The notes beneath the pieces are model-generated. The model did no database searches. It was given only the letters and a program-made list of their open reading frames with translations, and was not told the DNA's origin. The translations under genes were made by a program, and so were the position numbers. A stretch of DNA of 64,000 nt from Gelatoporia subvermispora B (lineage: Eukaryota; Basidiomycota; Agaricomycetes; Polyporales; Gelatoporiaceae): assembly GCA_000320605.2 (NCBI GenBank), contig KB445811.1:365688-429687 (forward strand). Reading direction: 5' to 3'. The first letter of the stretch is position 1, and each line of letters starts with the position of its first letter. Of the stretch, positions 27,788 through 40,399 are shown in pieces.

Positions 27788-29836
27788 TCAAACGTAGACA
27801 TTTTTCGTCTGATCGACTTTGATCTCCAGTGGGGTATCAGCGATCTGCTCACCCGTCAGTGTCAGGTGCACATCGTAACATGACTTTTCATACCTCCGTG
27901 TCACTGTTGTTCTGCACGATATGTGTAGTTGCTGTAGTAGAGGAAGGCGCGACTGAGGTGAGTGGAATCGACAGTATACCGGCTTGTCCCTTCGCAACCT
28001 CACGCAAGTCCTGTCTGGCGTTGAGCGTGGCCAGCAGCGCATTCAAAAGCACTAATAGGTCTGGGTCAGCATCTACTGTTTGTCGTAATATCTGATATAA
28101 GCGTTGACGTCACTTACGTTTCGGAGATGTCGCATAAAAAATTGCATATACCAAATTGTTCGGCATCGTCGCCCACTGTTATTCCCAGTAATCAGCAGAT
28201 GCAGCACGCAGTTTTGCGAGATTCTTACTGTAATGCACTGAACAAGTGCGCACAGACTTGGTGCATGGTGTCTCAAAAATATAACAGACGGCAGAGATTA
28301 TTCAGCTCGCACCTCGTTACCACACCAGTATTGATGCTATATATTATAAGAGTTCGCACGATTGAGTTGGTGCTGTGGAATGAGTTTGGTCATCATGAGA
28401 TCTGGGTACAGACGGATCACTTGTCAGGCCGGCCCTCGACTACTCATACCTTCGAATCTGTCCACGGCGGCTGAAAAGGAGCCACACTTGTGTTCCAGCG
28501 AGTGCCAAATCCGCAATGATGCTGAAGATTAGCATCACATAGTAGTCGACCTGGCGACAGATTATCATTAAGTATCGTGCACTTATGAGAAGAAATCGTC
28601 ATATGACCATCGTTGCTTGCAACTCACCGAGAACGAGTGAAAGGCCGAGAACTGATCGCCAAGGGAAACCTCGCTTTCCTAGAGTTTAGTGCTCTCGTGA
28701 GCAAATAGATCGGCAAGAAACGCACTCTTTGATAGCAAATGCTGTAAATGGCATCGTCAGATACATGAATAAGATAGTCCAGGATATTTGGGCTCACCGA
28801 GCCCTGATGCTGTCAACGAATCACTTGGTCAGTCACGGATCTGACCCTACGTATTCTCATATCATGCTTGCCTAATTCCCCAAGGGAGCATGAGATCTAG
28901 TTGGTCGTTAGCCTGAACAGCCCAACATGCACTGAACAGCGGGACTCTTACAATGATCATCACTGGAATGGGCAGTTTTCCACTGACTGCGGGACCACAA
29001 GAGTTCAGTGGACTCTCTATTGATACGGCATCAGATACCGCTTACATTTCCAGATGCGAGCGCAATAAACACTGTGATCGGATCGTAAAATTACAGGTCT
29101 TCTCAGCAATCTTGGTTACTAGTACCTTCGAACAACCATATCCATGAGACCCTAATGCACTTATGAACAACCATAAATCGATGATTTTTGACCACATGGT
29201 ACTCACGGTAATGCAAATTTCAGCCTAGACCCGATTGATACAGCGTTGAGACATCACAAGACACGCTGTTTGAGGTCACCCTACTCACAATAATTGACCT
29301 GGATGCGTGCATGTGTAAGCATAAGCATAGAGGGTGCTCTGCAATGTTCGTACCAGTCCACCAGAGCAAGGGCAAACAAGTTACCGAAGTGAATGACTGT
29401 GTACATGTAGTCGGCGTGACAAATAAAAATTTGGTGTAGCGTGTCGAGAATCCTGATTTCTCCTTCAATACAACTGCATTCATAGAAGGGCTTGTGTGGG
29501 GTTTTCTTACCAGAGGCAAAAAACCTAGAAGAATATTTTTTGACTAGCAACTTCGCAATGCATGGGAGTGACGCACGCTCCATTTTAACCACGACGGATC
29601 GCGACCACTACGCTGAAAATAGGTATATGTCTGAATGCTGGTGACACCGTACAAACTAGACGAGCCCGTCGGTAACATGCCGACAGCTCAGAGTTGTGCG
29701 AAATTGCTTACACTGATGAAATCATGGTTCCTGTTATACGTTTGAGAATGATTTTGGAGGTCTAACCGAGATACAAACCTAATCCCAGGGCACCTAATGT
29801 TCCATTGAAGTTGATGCCGAACGCTGAAGCCGCCAT
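27788..29836 (-). CDS. DUF6534-family membrane protein (copy A)
   Basis: N-terminal exon from the ATG at 29836 encodes MAASAFGINFNGTLGALGLG, the typical start of this family. A middle exon (about 29480-29370) encodes ILDTLHQIFICHADYMYTV, then IHFGNLFALALVDW, the family signature helix pair. The last exon (about 28050-27900) encodes LLNALLATLNARQDLREV, the conserved C-terminal block. These are agaricomycete multi-span proteins without a known role. The internal exons between the third and last blocks were not fully resolved. After NNSDTEV the frame meets a stop, while the neighbouring frame continues to VDQTKNVYV and a stop at 27788, so the C-terminus is uncertain and may reflect a frameshift. 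Confidence 0.6.
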
Positions 29837-31500
29837 GTTCGTAGCAAGATATCAAGAGGGGGTTGTCGGAGAGTTGCACGACGACACTCGAATGCCCTGC
29901 CCATATCCAAATACACGAAGCTATATATCGGGCTTCGGCGACATGAGGGGTCAGCCCGGGAGAACTCAGTCTCAGGGCACAAAAACTTCGAGGTATACAG
30001 ATGCCATCGCAAGGGGCCATATTACATATAGAAATGCACCGCCCCCATCACAAACAATCAAGAAGCAGATGGAGGACGAGGGACAGCATGAATATAGAAC
30101 TTCTAAGTGAGGACATTCTCGTGATACACTCACAGAAAGCGAGTCACTGCGTCATATAGGGTCCAGAAAGACTGTCTCCAACAAGCTCGTCACAAAATAC
30201 AGCTGTATCTACATCGTTGTTCAAACTAGCACGATCTTCGAACATCTCGAGAATCCCACACATCATCCAGAGCGTCACGGAGGCCAGTATACTTGAGACA
30301 GTGATCTGTCACAGTTTCGTAATCTAAAATCTTCCTGGACACAGGCACAAGATGCGGAACCGCCTGCATGATCGAGTGACCTGTTTTAGGCACTATTTCA
30401 TAGAGCGAAGAGCGAGTGATATCAAGGAAGCCTATGAAGGCCCTCGTATCAGCCCTTGTAACGGTCAACGGGTCGCAGGCATCCGTCATGAAGTAGACTT
30501 AGTGAACGGCTAGACCCTGAACAGCCCTTGTATTATAAGTGTGCCCCTGACAAGAAGATCGATATATCAACCTTCCTATGTGGGACTGAGAACGCGATCA
30601 TCTTGAGTGGTGAGCTCGCGATACTAATGGTAGGATATTGCGGTGTATTCGCGCACCTTCCTCGTTTCAGCACGCTTTTCGTGCCACTTCAGAGCACTTC
30701 CTGCACGCGGCAAAGGAAAGAAACATAAGCCTCGGAATACAGGCAAACCGTGGCAAAGCAAAGACGACTCGGCGATGGCATCATCTCACGTGAACAGAAC
30801 TGGAATATGCTGTAAATGTTGCTGCACAGCTTCCTCTTCTCCCGAACCAGCCCATAGCCCAGAGTTCCCGTATTTAAATAATGATAATCGTACTCGTGCA
30901 GTGCATTGTCTGCTCGACCAAGCTAATTTGAGACGTGAACCTGCCGTCGGTCAGGCCACCCTCCAGTGTCGCAGACGGGGACGGCCCACCAAAGGACTCC
31001 CATCTTCTTCACATCGGGCATCACTTAAGGTAAAATGGCTGCACATGCGAGAAAATGCGATGCGATGCCCCGCTACTCAGGATCTTCAGAGATTGCCAGG
31101 GCACGCGGAGGAACTCGCTGATATCCCCGGTGTCGCCGACGCGCAGCTGGCCTCTGGTATCTATTGCTCGAACACAAAGCAGGCATATATATTCAGCTTA
31201 GAGTGCTTCGGACGCTGTTATCATCATCAGTGATGCATTCCAGAGAAAAGACCAGATGCCAGACCTTCCAATCTTGAATTGAGGCATTAACCGTGATGTT
31301 TGTCCGTGGTCCACCGGCCGAAGCCCCATGGCGTTCAACCCACAACTCAATGATGATGTAACATACAGATTGCTTCATGTAACCATAAGCAGGAGTAGCA
31401 TGTGAGTTTGGCATGCAATTGTACAGCATTAGTATCAGCACCTTTTGTCCACCATGGAACTCATACAGTCGACAACTACCACGTCCCGTCACCTACTGTT
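29837..31500. other. Accessory intergenic region
   Basis: No recognised gene. Two open frames stand out without identifiable domains: an 87-codon minus frame at 30226-30489 beginning MTDACDPLTV, and a 196-codon plus frame at 30643-31233, Cys- and Arg-rich. Neither has clear splice partners. Either could be a species-specific gene or chance. Confidence 0.35.
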
Positions 31501-32979
31501 CTAATCGTACTTGCGCATTGCCTCCTCGATCGCGCTGATATCGAACGGTAGCTCACCATAACTCGAATCCGCCTCGGGTGGTGCAGGCGAGGATGACCTG
31601 CTGGACGACGTGCTCCCGTATCTCGTCCTCTGCGGTGGCTTCGCGCCATGTGACTCGTTTACGTTCGCCGTGGTAGGAGTTAATTCCGGCGTGGGCAATG
31701 TGGCTTGTGTCGTTGTCCTCGATGCACCTAGTGCGGGTGTATGGCTCGTAAGCTTCTGGGAGGCGCTAGCAGGCAGTGGGTTGGCGGGTGGACGCGAGAG
31801 AGGTGGTTTGAACCCCTTCTGACGAGTCGGAAGGGTCTGAGAGGGAGCGAAGGTGGAGGAAGACGGAATATGTGCACGACGCATACCGAGCGCGGGAGGA
31901 CGCGACTGCTGCGAGGCACGCGGTCCGAGGCTCGGAGGTGGTGGCTTGTGCGTGGAGGCGAGCGGCGCGTATTCCGTGGGAGGTGTGATAGGGGAGGCTC
32001 GTCTTGATGTGGTATGAGTGGTCGAGCGTGAGGCAGAGGTGTCGGTGGTATGGAGAGAGGTTGTCGAAGGTCGGGAGCTAGATGCCTGTGGTAGGAGGCG
32101 GGGAGGCGGCATAAGTACCTGGGATTTAGTGGTATCGCGCGACAGCTGGTGACCACCCGAGACACCGCGGGAGGCCTTTGGACGAGATGGTGTTGGACTG
32201 GAGTCCGGGGCATCGTGTGCAGAGTACGACAGTGATTCCACATCAATCATCTCGACACTCTGGTCATATACCACAGTCGTTGTGCGCATTGTACGCGAGG
32301 CAGAGCTAGTCCTTGAATGGCCAGAATTTGCATTCCTTTGTTCAAATGGCCCCGAGTCACTGCGAGACGACTGAGGTATGTATTTATCAGGTCGTAGCAC
32401 AGTGCTCCGGCCTCTTGAGGGCTGAGGATTAACGACAGCCTTTGAGCTGGAGCCTGCCGTACGAGACTGCTGAGACTCGAAGTACCGTTTGTTGATGAAT
32501 GCATGCTCGTCGACCAGCTGTGCAGCGTCCTTGATCAGCTGTGTGAAATCTGAATTCATAGGGATCGCTGTTGATGGACCGGCTAACGTGTTGGCAGACG
32601 GGGATCTGCGAAGCAGGCGAGACCGTGGTCGAGCAGTCCTTGTGCTAGTAGAGTCGAGCTTCTCCTTAGATGATGATGCTTGCCCAAGTGCTGTCAGACG
32701 GGCGGGATCGGCGAATAACGAGTTCGACGGCTGAGTAGCTGTAGAGTGTTCTAGGCACGCTTCAACAAGAGAAAGACAGACGTACAACTCACGTCTCTTC
32801 TTAGGCCGAGAAGCCTCCTTTAACAATGCATTGAAAGCCGCAGAAGCAGACTGCGAGGGCTGCCATCTGATCACATCCGTCTCTGGCGGTTCCTCATCCA
32901 TGAAGGCACGCGCGACCCATTGTGATGACGTCTGTGGACTGCCGGTAAGGTGGTCGACGTCCATATCGTCTTCAATCAT
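31501..32979 (-). CDS. Ser/Thr/Pro-rich hypothetical protein
   Basis: A 495-codon open frame, best read as two exons (32979-32793 and 32738-31501) joined over a 54-nt intron with donor gtgagt and acceptor ctacag, giving 474 residues. The intron length is a multiple of three and has no stop, so an unspliced version would also be open. The ATG at 32979 (MIEDDMDVDHLTG) is the first in frame. The body is disordered: Ser, Thr, Pro and Arg runs with few hydrophobics. Ordered-looking parts are the N-terminal ~60 residues (SQWVARAFMDEEPPETDVI, then a short helix ASAAFNALLKEA), a helix near DFTQLIKDAAQLVDEHAFI, and the acidic C-terminus FDISAIEEAMRKYD. I do not recognise the family. Nuclear or scaffold roles are possible but unsupported. 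Confidence 0.65.
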   Translation of the reverse strand: MIEDDMDVDHLTGSPQTSSQWVARAFMDEEPPETDVIRWQPSQSASAAFNALLKEASRPKKRRELYVCLSLVEACLEHSTATQPSNSLFADPARLTALGQASSSKEKLDSTSTRTARPRSRLLRRSPSANTLAGPSTAIPMNSDFTQLIKDAAQLVDEHAFINKRYFESQQSRTAGSSSKAVVNPQPSRGRSTVLRPDKYIPQSSRSDSGPFEQRNANSGHSRTSSASRTMRTTTVVYDQSVEMIDVESLSYSAHDAPDSSPTPSRPKASRGVSGGHQLSRDTTKSQVLMPPPRLLPQASSSRPSTTSLHTTDTSASRSTTHTTSRRASPITPPTEYAPLASTHKPPPPSLGPRASQQSRPPALGMRRAHIPSSSTFAPSQTLPTRQKGFKPPLSRPPANPLPASASQKLTSHTPALGASRTTTQATLPTPELTPTTANVNESHGAKPPQRTRYGSTSSSRSSSPAPPEADSSYGELPFDISAIEEAMRKYD

Positions 32980-33525
32980 TTCTGCCAAGAAGGTTGTGCC
33001 GCCAGTCGAGATGGCGCTGGGTAGCGGGGTTTGACAATCTTATGTAGGTCAAAGAACAATGAGACATACAGATCTTTTGGCGTTCAGTGTCAGCAGTATG
33101 GCGTCTGAGCAAGTGATCAGAGATCGCATATCATGCAACACGAAGCGTCTCAACAGAGAAGTAAGACTGGATAGAATTGGCGATGAGGATGGTCGTGGTC
33201 GTGGTTGTGGTCGTTGAATTTGATGAGCACTTCGCCGCCCGCCACTCGTCTGCAAGTGCGAATATGTAGACGCCGGTGCACGCGTCTGACACGCTTGAAC
33301 GCACGCCACGTGCGATAACTTTCCAAAAGTTGTCACTGTCCAGGTATTTTTTTTGGATGGTCTGTGCTGTGACATGGCTCAAAACATGGATTCCATGAGA
33401 AAATCTGGCCGTATAGTCCATATGGCTGTGAGAAGTCTAGGGAACGGGTACAGACACATCAAACACGCTTTCCCAGCAGGGTCTATCCCCAGGCTCTCGA
33501 CATAAGCCCATCGTATGCAGTGTCT
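32980..33525. other. Intergenic region
   Basis: No supported gene between the Ser/Thr-rich hypothetical gene start and the 3' end of DUF6534 copy B. It contains a short GTGGTC/GTGGTT-type simple repeat near 33190-33220. Confidence 0.45.
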
Positions 33526-35512
33526 CTAGACGATGTATCTGGGTTGTTCCATCGCGAACGTCCTCGAGTCACTAGCATGCAGGCTCATGATCTGTTTTGA
33601 ATGGTCAGTAATGCAATTGGCAGTGAGCCATACACCGACATCTTGACTATCATATACCGTCCGACCCATCTTCGCTGCGCCCGTGGACGATGTCTGTGCA
33701 ACAGCAGATAGCGGGATAGAGATCACTCCTGTGTTCGGTTTAGCCAATTCGCGCAGTTCTTGTCGCGCATTGAGGGTGGCTAGAAGCGCGTTGAAGAGCA
33801 CTTGGACAAGTATTGCATACGTAAGTGTCTTCTTGTAATGTACATGACGACTTACGAGTAGGGAGGGCCGCAAAGAGAGATATATATACAAGGTTCTGTG
33901 GCATTGTTGTCCACTAGTGATCACTGTTAGGAGGGAAATAATATGAAAAGTATCTACAATCGCTCACCGTGATCACAAGTGCGAGGGCACAAAGGCTGCA
34001 TTTTTGCTTAGTTAATGATAGTAGACATCTTCTTGAACTCAGCTCTCACGTAGTGAGCAAGCCAGTGTTGACGCAGTACATGATAAGAGTCCGTATGACG
34101 AAGTTTGTTCTGAAGCAAATCGTAATTAGGTTCTGCGATTGCGTACGTCGCGTTTTACCTGGGGATACCAGTCCGGTGCCTCCACAGGTAAACAACTTGA
34201 GTAACTGCGATTAGTGTGTCAGACACGAGGCAGAACATTACGCCGAAGTAGAATTCGGTCTAGTGCACGGTCAGCTGTGCGCGCTCTGGGCTGAGGACTC
34301 CCGTACTGATAAGGCTTGCTGCGTCTCTATTTGACCGTGCAAGACCACCTTACTGCATATCCGACACCCAGTGAGCGCCAGGATGCACGCATGCAACGGT
34401 ATCACCCACTCCTTGATTTCGAAAGCTATACGAAGATAAGTTCCCATCATAATCCTCAAGACGAGCCCCTTACACAACATTGACCCTGACGGCGAAGAGC
34501 ACGTGAGCTTCACTGTCTCGTGACAATCGGATATTTACACACCAAACTCTCCCAAGGAGCAGAAGACCTGGGAAGACGATCAAAAGTGTTAGAAAGGTCC
34601 AGTACGTGGATTGTACCACATGAACTGACTATGGGTCCAACCACGAACCAATTTCCGTTGCTAACTGTCATATAATGAGGTGCGAAATCAATTTCTGATA
34701 TCTCGCTGTTAAGTACTTAGGACGCACATCGCCAGATGCGAACAGAGAATATGCTATGAAGGCGATCAGTCAATTCGAGGGTCAGCGTGACAGCATCAAC
34801 GTGTCATACGCTCGAACCAAAAGGTCCATGATTGCCTATGAGATCGATGAGCCATATGATGCATAGAACTTTCGGCGTACTCACAGTGACAAAGACGGAG
34901 CCCTTAGATGCAGCGGGTCAACGAGTCTGAGAGGCGTCTACACAGCGGCCTTACCATGACAGCCCTTCGTAGAGGTGAGATCGTCATTGATTTTATCAGG
35001 CGTGATATGATTAGCGAGTGAGACATACCAGGTCTCTTTCGTCAAGGCGAGGATGTTACCATATTCGGTGACAGTGTATGTGTAAATTGCTTGACAGATC
35101 AGAACTTGATGGACGGTGTCCAGGATCCTTTTTGCAGTGCATTCAGTCAGGGCTAAACGTGAGCCACGACAAACATACCAGAGGAACGCAATCTGAGGTG
35201 GCATCATGAAGCTTGTTAAAGACACATACATAGCAGATAATGAACACATACCGCAGTTCTGAAAGTGGGGGTATCCTTGTCCGATCGTTGGAAGTATTGA
35301 TATGATTGAATGGTTGTAACACCGAATAGGCTATAAGGGCTTGGGCAAGGGACAGCACACGCAAGGTCATTGAGACACACGTAGAAGTAGCCATGCAGCC
35401 TGGAGTGGTCGTAGGTCATGGCGCTATAGAAGAGAACGAGTATGGATTACTCACAGATTACGATCGCACCTAGTGTCCCGTCAAGATGGAATTTCGCGTC
35501 CAAAGAAGCCAT
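33526..35512 (-). CDS. DUF6534-family membrane protein (copy B)
   Basis: The start exon at 35512 encodes MASLDAKFHLDGTLGAIVI. Next exon (about 35330-35260): LFGVTTIQSYQYFQ, the family's first loop and helix. Then ILDTVHQVLICQAIYTYTV and EYGNILALTKETW (about 35130-35030). The last exon (about 33810-33526) encodes LFNALLATLNARQELREL and a polar tail ending at a stop at 33526. It shares block order and wording with copies at 9.8, 27.8 and 52.1 kb. Members are about 300-350-residue integral membrane proteins found in expanded families in mushroom-forming fungi; function unknown. Intervening exons (34.0-34.9 kb) were not resolved with confidence. A 45-nt in-frame intron may also interrupt the last exon. 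Confidence 0.62.
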
Positions 35513-37404
35513 TTGTATGCAAGTATCTGGTGAGGCCACCGCGATCGCGGAGGTCTACCCCGGTCCAGCCTTTATGCGATTCTCCTGAGCAGTCTTCTCC
35601 AATGACCATACGCGGCTTTCGGAATGTAGTACGCTTTCAAGACACCCCAGTGCCATATCTGCAGTGTCGCACACAGCAGCGTGCTATAATTTTTGGCATA
35701 CGTCACAGAAGACTACCCCAACTCCGACGAGAAGAAACAATTGGATGCTGATCCATCCATATGGGCTTTTATGCCACGACAGGTCGCTACCATCTGTCAT
35801 CAGTCACTCGCAGACGTGCTTCTTGTATTGGACCGCCACGCCCGAGGTTGAGTTAGCTGGGGGCCACGGTCCTCTATCATTTCATATAGACGCAAGCGTG
35901 CTCAGCAGTAGCTAGTACTGCTCAAAATCATGAGGTGATACTTACTTATGCTGACTACAATGCCCGGTAATACGCAGTTGATATTGTAGTGGACGTGTTC
36001 GTGTCCCTACGACGCATCCGCTGTCAGTATTGACGTAGCTTCCAAAGTGCACTCACGATCAATATTCTGGCGAATTGTGGCGCATGTTCGTCGCTTGGTA
36101 GCTTGGTGTCATCGGCAGATCTAAAACCTATGGCAGAACAACCCAGGGTGCCAAATATGTTGGTACGCCGAACGCAGCTGAACACACCACGACCCTCAGA
36201 CCTGGAAGTAGGTCAGAACAAGCTACGATCAGCTGGAGAGAACGCGTGGCGCCGACATCGGACAAAATCGATGTTCTACGCGATTGATAACTCTTCGATG
36301 AATACATCTCCTGAAGTCAGGACTCGAACATTCATGCCTTTGAACAGTATCGTGAACAGTAAATGTCGAAGAAGGCTACTGGGCCGAGAGCTCAATGTAG
36401 GTTAGACTTCATGGAATTGGTTCGAGTCTGGGAGTGTTCTTGACCCCGGATCCGCCGCGGCGCTCGACCCACACCAAATGAGTGTCCGCCAGGCTTTCAG
36501 CGACGCTCAGCGAGAACAACGCACTTCAGCATCCGTTCTTGTCATCCAATTATCAATATCTTTGATGTCAGCTTAGTGCATTTTGTTGCGGCCCGGCATC
36601 AATCGGGCTTCACAATTCCCTGTAGACCGCGCGGAGACTCGGTCAGCCACGGACATCAGAGTTTCTCGACAGTCTCAGGATGATATCTCATGTACCAGGC
36701 CATCATTCTTAACGCTTTGAAACTAGAACATGTCATCCTCAGTGACTACGAGCCTTGCGTTCAACTCCCTGTCGAAGCATGTCAGCAGTTCTCCCTGTAT
36801 ATCATCTACGTAGTAATACGCAATCTCCGTCCTGAACCATCAGCAGTTTCTCAAGTTGCAGGAAAGCTATCTTACTGGTAGTGCATGTCTATGCCTGGCA
36901 CCGAAAGTGATGGCCACGGACCAGGGGTCGGCTCTTTATCGAGCGACCAGTATCCGACTGGGGACGGTGGATCACCGTTCGCTGTCTGGGGCAGCATATG
37001 AAAGTATATTTCGGTAGGAACTACCAATATGACGTTGAATCAGCCGGATGAATATGCCCGGTTGCGAAAGATCTGCGCACGGTCATTTAGCCCACTCATG
37101 GAAACATTGGGAATGCTGTCGGCACTGGATACGGTATGCCCTTGGCCCGGATCGAGTGCGGGAACGTCAACCTTCCAGATATATAGTACTTCGAATACTG
37201 TACAGCACTATATCTAGTCGAGGATTGGATTGTAAGAGTTATACATCGCTTACCCAGGATGAGATCCAGTAGATTGATGTTCTGTAGTTGGGCTATCTTG
37301 CACGCAAAAAACCAGAAGAACTCTGTCTCTACACGACCTTGAACAGCACGCCATATAGTCTTCGTGATTGTGGAGCCAGGTCGAATTGGACATCTATAAA
37401 CGTA
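35513..37404. other. Accessory intergenic region
   Basis: About 1.9 kb without a recognised gene. Several 60-100-codon frames occur (for example 36103-36405, +) but none carries a known motif or convincing splice structure. Confidence 0.4.
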
Positions 37405-39481
37405 TTATTCGTTATGGCATAGGGTCAGCAAATCGCGCACATACGTCCAGGTCTGTGCAGACCAGCTATAATCTTGCGTGGCCTCCAAGAGGACACCATC
37501 CATGTGCATATAAGCTCCCCATTTATACAGGTGTCGTGGCATGAGAGACGTATAAACATTTCCGAGAGGTCTCCAGGAGTTCGTCGAAGGATGTAAGCAC
37601 CCGAAGTCCCCGAGTCCTGCAATAATGCGATCGGAGCGTTTGAAACGCCAGGCATCCGGCCAGCTGACATCATCATGACAGATGAGATCCGCTGTAGCAC
37701 AACGGCGCATTTCCTCTTGAGGATTAGGCTCAAGTATCGAGAGAAACCTGCGAGCACACCCGTCAAGCGGAAATGCTCGAACAATTGTCACCTGTAGCGC
37801 GGGTAATCATCACCAGTGAACTGAGAAGACTTCGGCCAATGATGCTCACATCTACGTGGTCATTCTGTGCCGATGATGAGCACAAGGCCAAAACGAACCA
37901 TGACGCTCGCACCTCAGATAATACATTACAAAGACGGTATACCAGACAGCCGCGAGTGGCATGTATCAGATCTTCTGCACTGAGGACTGGGGTGCCATTG
38001 GCTTTGATGGACAATGATGGTAAACAATCACGGTGACAATGTGTCTTAGATCATATGTCAATATGGCTCGAGGACAAGTTATATGGGACAAACGTCTCCA
38101 GGATACGCGATGGGGAATTTGATAGATTGAAGATACTCAAACGTGCTCTGGGCGCAAGTCTCATGTGAGCAGTACTCCAGGATTTCGGCGGCGCTTTCTT
38201 ACTTCAATGTCAACATACTGAGGCCGAATCAGTCAGATGCACGTATTTCCCGATGAACAGAAGTTCTGACCATCTTAAAGTAGCATCGAAGCTTTGCGAC
38301 CGGTTCAGCCGATGATTGGAAATATTGTCGGATATCAATGAAGCCTTACAAACAGATCAGTTCCTGTATGTAAGCTCATCGTGATAGGAATATACATACC
38401 ATGTTCACGAATGATAAACTTTTGCTGCTCGTCGGGATGGGACCTACCCAACGTCTGGATGATATAGGGATGTCGGCTAGAGGGTGAAGTTAGCTGCCGC
38501 TGGCACAATGATACATAATGGGTTTGACCACAGTGGTGCATGGGCAATCAAAGATTTCAGCACATCCTACCGACCCGTCAGTACTCAATTTGAATTTTGC
38601 CTGAGAACTCGATTGTTTACCTCAGTCGCATTTTCATGACGAAGAACTCGAACCGTTACCAATCTTCCGTCCCATTCACTGTCCCACTCATAACCAGATA
38701 CATCGGAATTCGCTTGCCAAGTCCCACGAGCTCTGACCAGCTTCAATTCAGGGTATCGAAAGAGACGCAGCTAGGGTGGAAGTCGACGATACTGAAAGAA
38801 GGAGAGATATGCGACTCACTTGGTGTCTGTCAAACATAGCTTGTTCACTCGTCCTTCGCAATATGGCGATCAGGAACGCCCTCTGTTGTGCCGTATTGGT
38901 CCTAGCACTTCACCATGTGCAGACAACTTACATTGAATGATTGTAGCGCGTCATCTACTTCCCAGATACATCCATCCAGCTGAGATGAAATCGAAGCTCT
39001 ATGCAAAAAACGGGATATAGCGCGCCGCGTCGACATGTTTTCAAGCTCAAGTGCGATCTTCGAAAGGCTCCTGCAACTCCAGATTAATATGATAAGTCTA
39101 GCAAGGAAAGCAGAAGGATCACGATTGCAGTTTGTTGAGAGTTAGCGTAAGATTATCGTCCGTGGTGTCTGGAGTTGCCATAACGGAGCGCTTGACATCC
39201 TCTAGTAGGGTCGATACGCGATCGGCCAGCCGTTGGCAACGTTCTCTGTTCCCTCTGACCTTCTGTGTGATGTGTCAAAATCTGATACTACTATTGGTCA
39301 TAGACCGAGTCGTTACACTTACCTCTATCGCAGCCAGCAGACTGATCGCCGCTCCAACGATAGCATGAAGACAAGGAACAATATTTATCAGGCTTGTAAT
39401 ATCCCTTATGGCTTCGAGCCAGGTTGTCGTATTCGCGAGGACATCATCCGTGTGCGGATGAGTTCGATTTCGTGAACGCAT
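37405..39481 (-). CDS. HeLo-like (MLKL-type) N-domain protein with degenerate kinase-like middle
   Basis: Exons read as 39481-39323, 39262-39123, 39070-38932, 38882-38820, 38770-38621, 38499-38400, 38344-38271, several shorter ones, then about 38014-37910 and 37791-37405; the first seven keep phase. The N-terminal ~160 residues form a helical bundle: hydrophobic AIVGAAISLLAAIE, then NRERCQRLADRVSTLLEDV, then SLSKIALELENM and RRAISRFLHRASISSQL, ending VDDALQSF. This is the layout of HeLo-like/MLKL N-terminal domains used in fungal and plant signalling or membrane-permeabilising proteins. Next comes WDGRLVTVRVLRHENATE and HPYIIQTLGRS, resembling a kinase N-lobe; no HRD or DFG motif was seen, so it is probably a pseudokinase or divergent domain. 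The C-terminal block (LGDFGCLHPS...WRPLGNVYTSL) is unrecognised. Target and partners unknown. Confidence 0.6.
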
Positions 39482-40399
39482 GCGGGAAAAGTGGCAACTC
39501 GCGGCACTGACGAACAGCGGAACCGACCCTTATATCTCGTAAAGAACGTCACGGTGCCACAAAGCCGTGCGGTGCGCCCAAATAACAAAGGTTCTAGGGT
39601 CCGAGTCAGACGTCTTCTGCGATACTTGGGTTCTACTTTTAGTTCCCAAAACCACCGGCTCCACATGGACAGGTGGAAATCGCGGCCAGCAGCCCTGCTG
39701 CACTACTCCTGAGGGCCACGATGCCACAGACGACGTTGTGTGGTGAGTGAACATGTTTGTCCACCATTTATTCAACGGACCAGCAGCTTTCGCGGAGTAC
39801 AAATCATGTAGCCGATACGTGGACCAAACCCTCGGTACCTTCAAGGTTTGCACCTGTAATCGAGCAGGGGGACCCCGGGATGCTCACGCGCTGATATTCG
39901 CGGCAGAGTTGATCCTATCTTTGTTCATCCGCGCACCAGCAGGTAACGAACTGTGATAGAACGAGGGCATTGGTAATACAAGAAGCACGTACCTGCTAAG
40001 CTGGGATCCCGGGTGCATTACCAGGGGTTTCTTCGGAAACCGCTCGCCACCAAACAATGGCACAGTGGTCGCTTCTATCAGCGCTGACAGATTACAATCG
40101 CTGGTTCGTGGATATCGACGAGTTGAATCGAGGTCATTCATAGTTGCGGCCTGAGATAGCTGTGAGAGGAAAGTGTTCCTGGTTGCTATCGGTGTCATTT
40201 ATTTGGGTTCTTCGCATGTTCCGATAATCGAAACGCGATGAGATTACCAAACCAAGTCTATGCGCACTAGTCGATTCGTAGATAGTCTATGTCGGGAACT
40301 ACTAGGATGCGGATCCATAACATTATCCACTCTACTCCCGGCTCACATCACTGCAATGAGAAAATCAGTTTGATGCATGTCGCGGATGGACCAAGTGTC
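39482..40399. other. Intergenic region
   Basis: No gene recognised between the HeLo-like gene start and the NDE1 3' end. Short overlapping frames on both strands at 39406-39956 look like chance. Confidence 0.45.
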
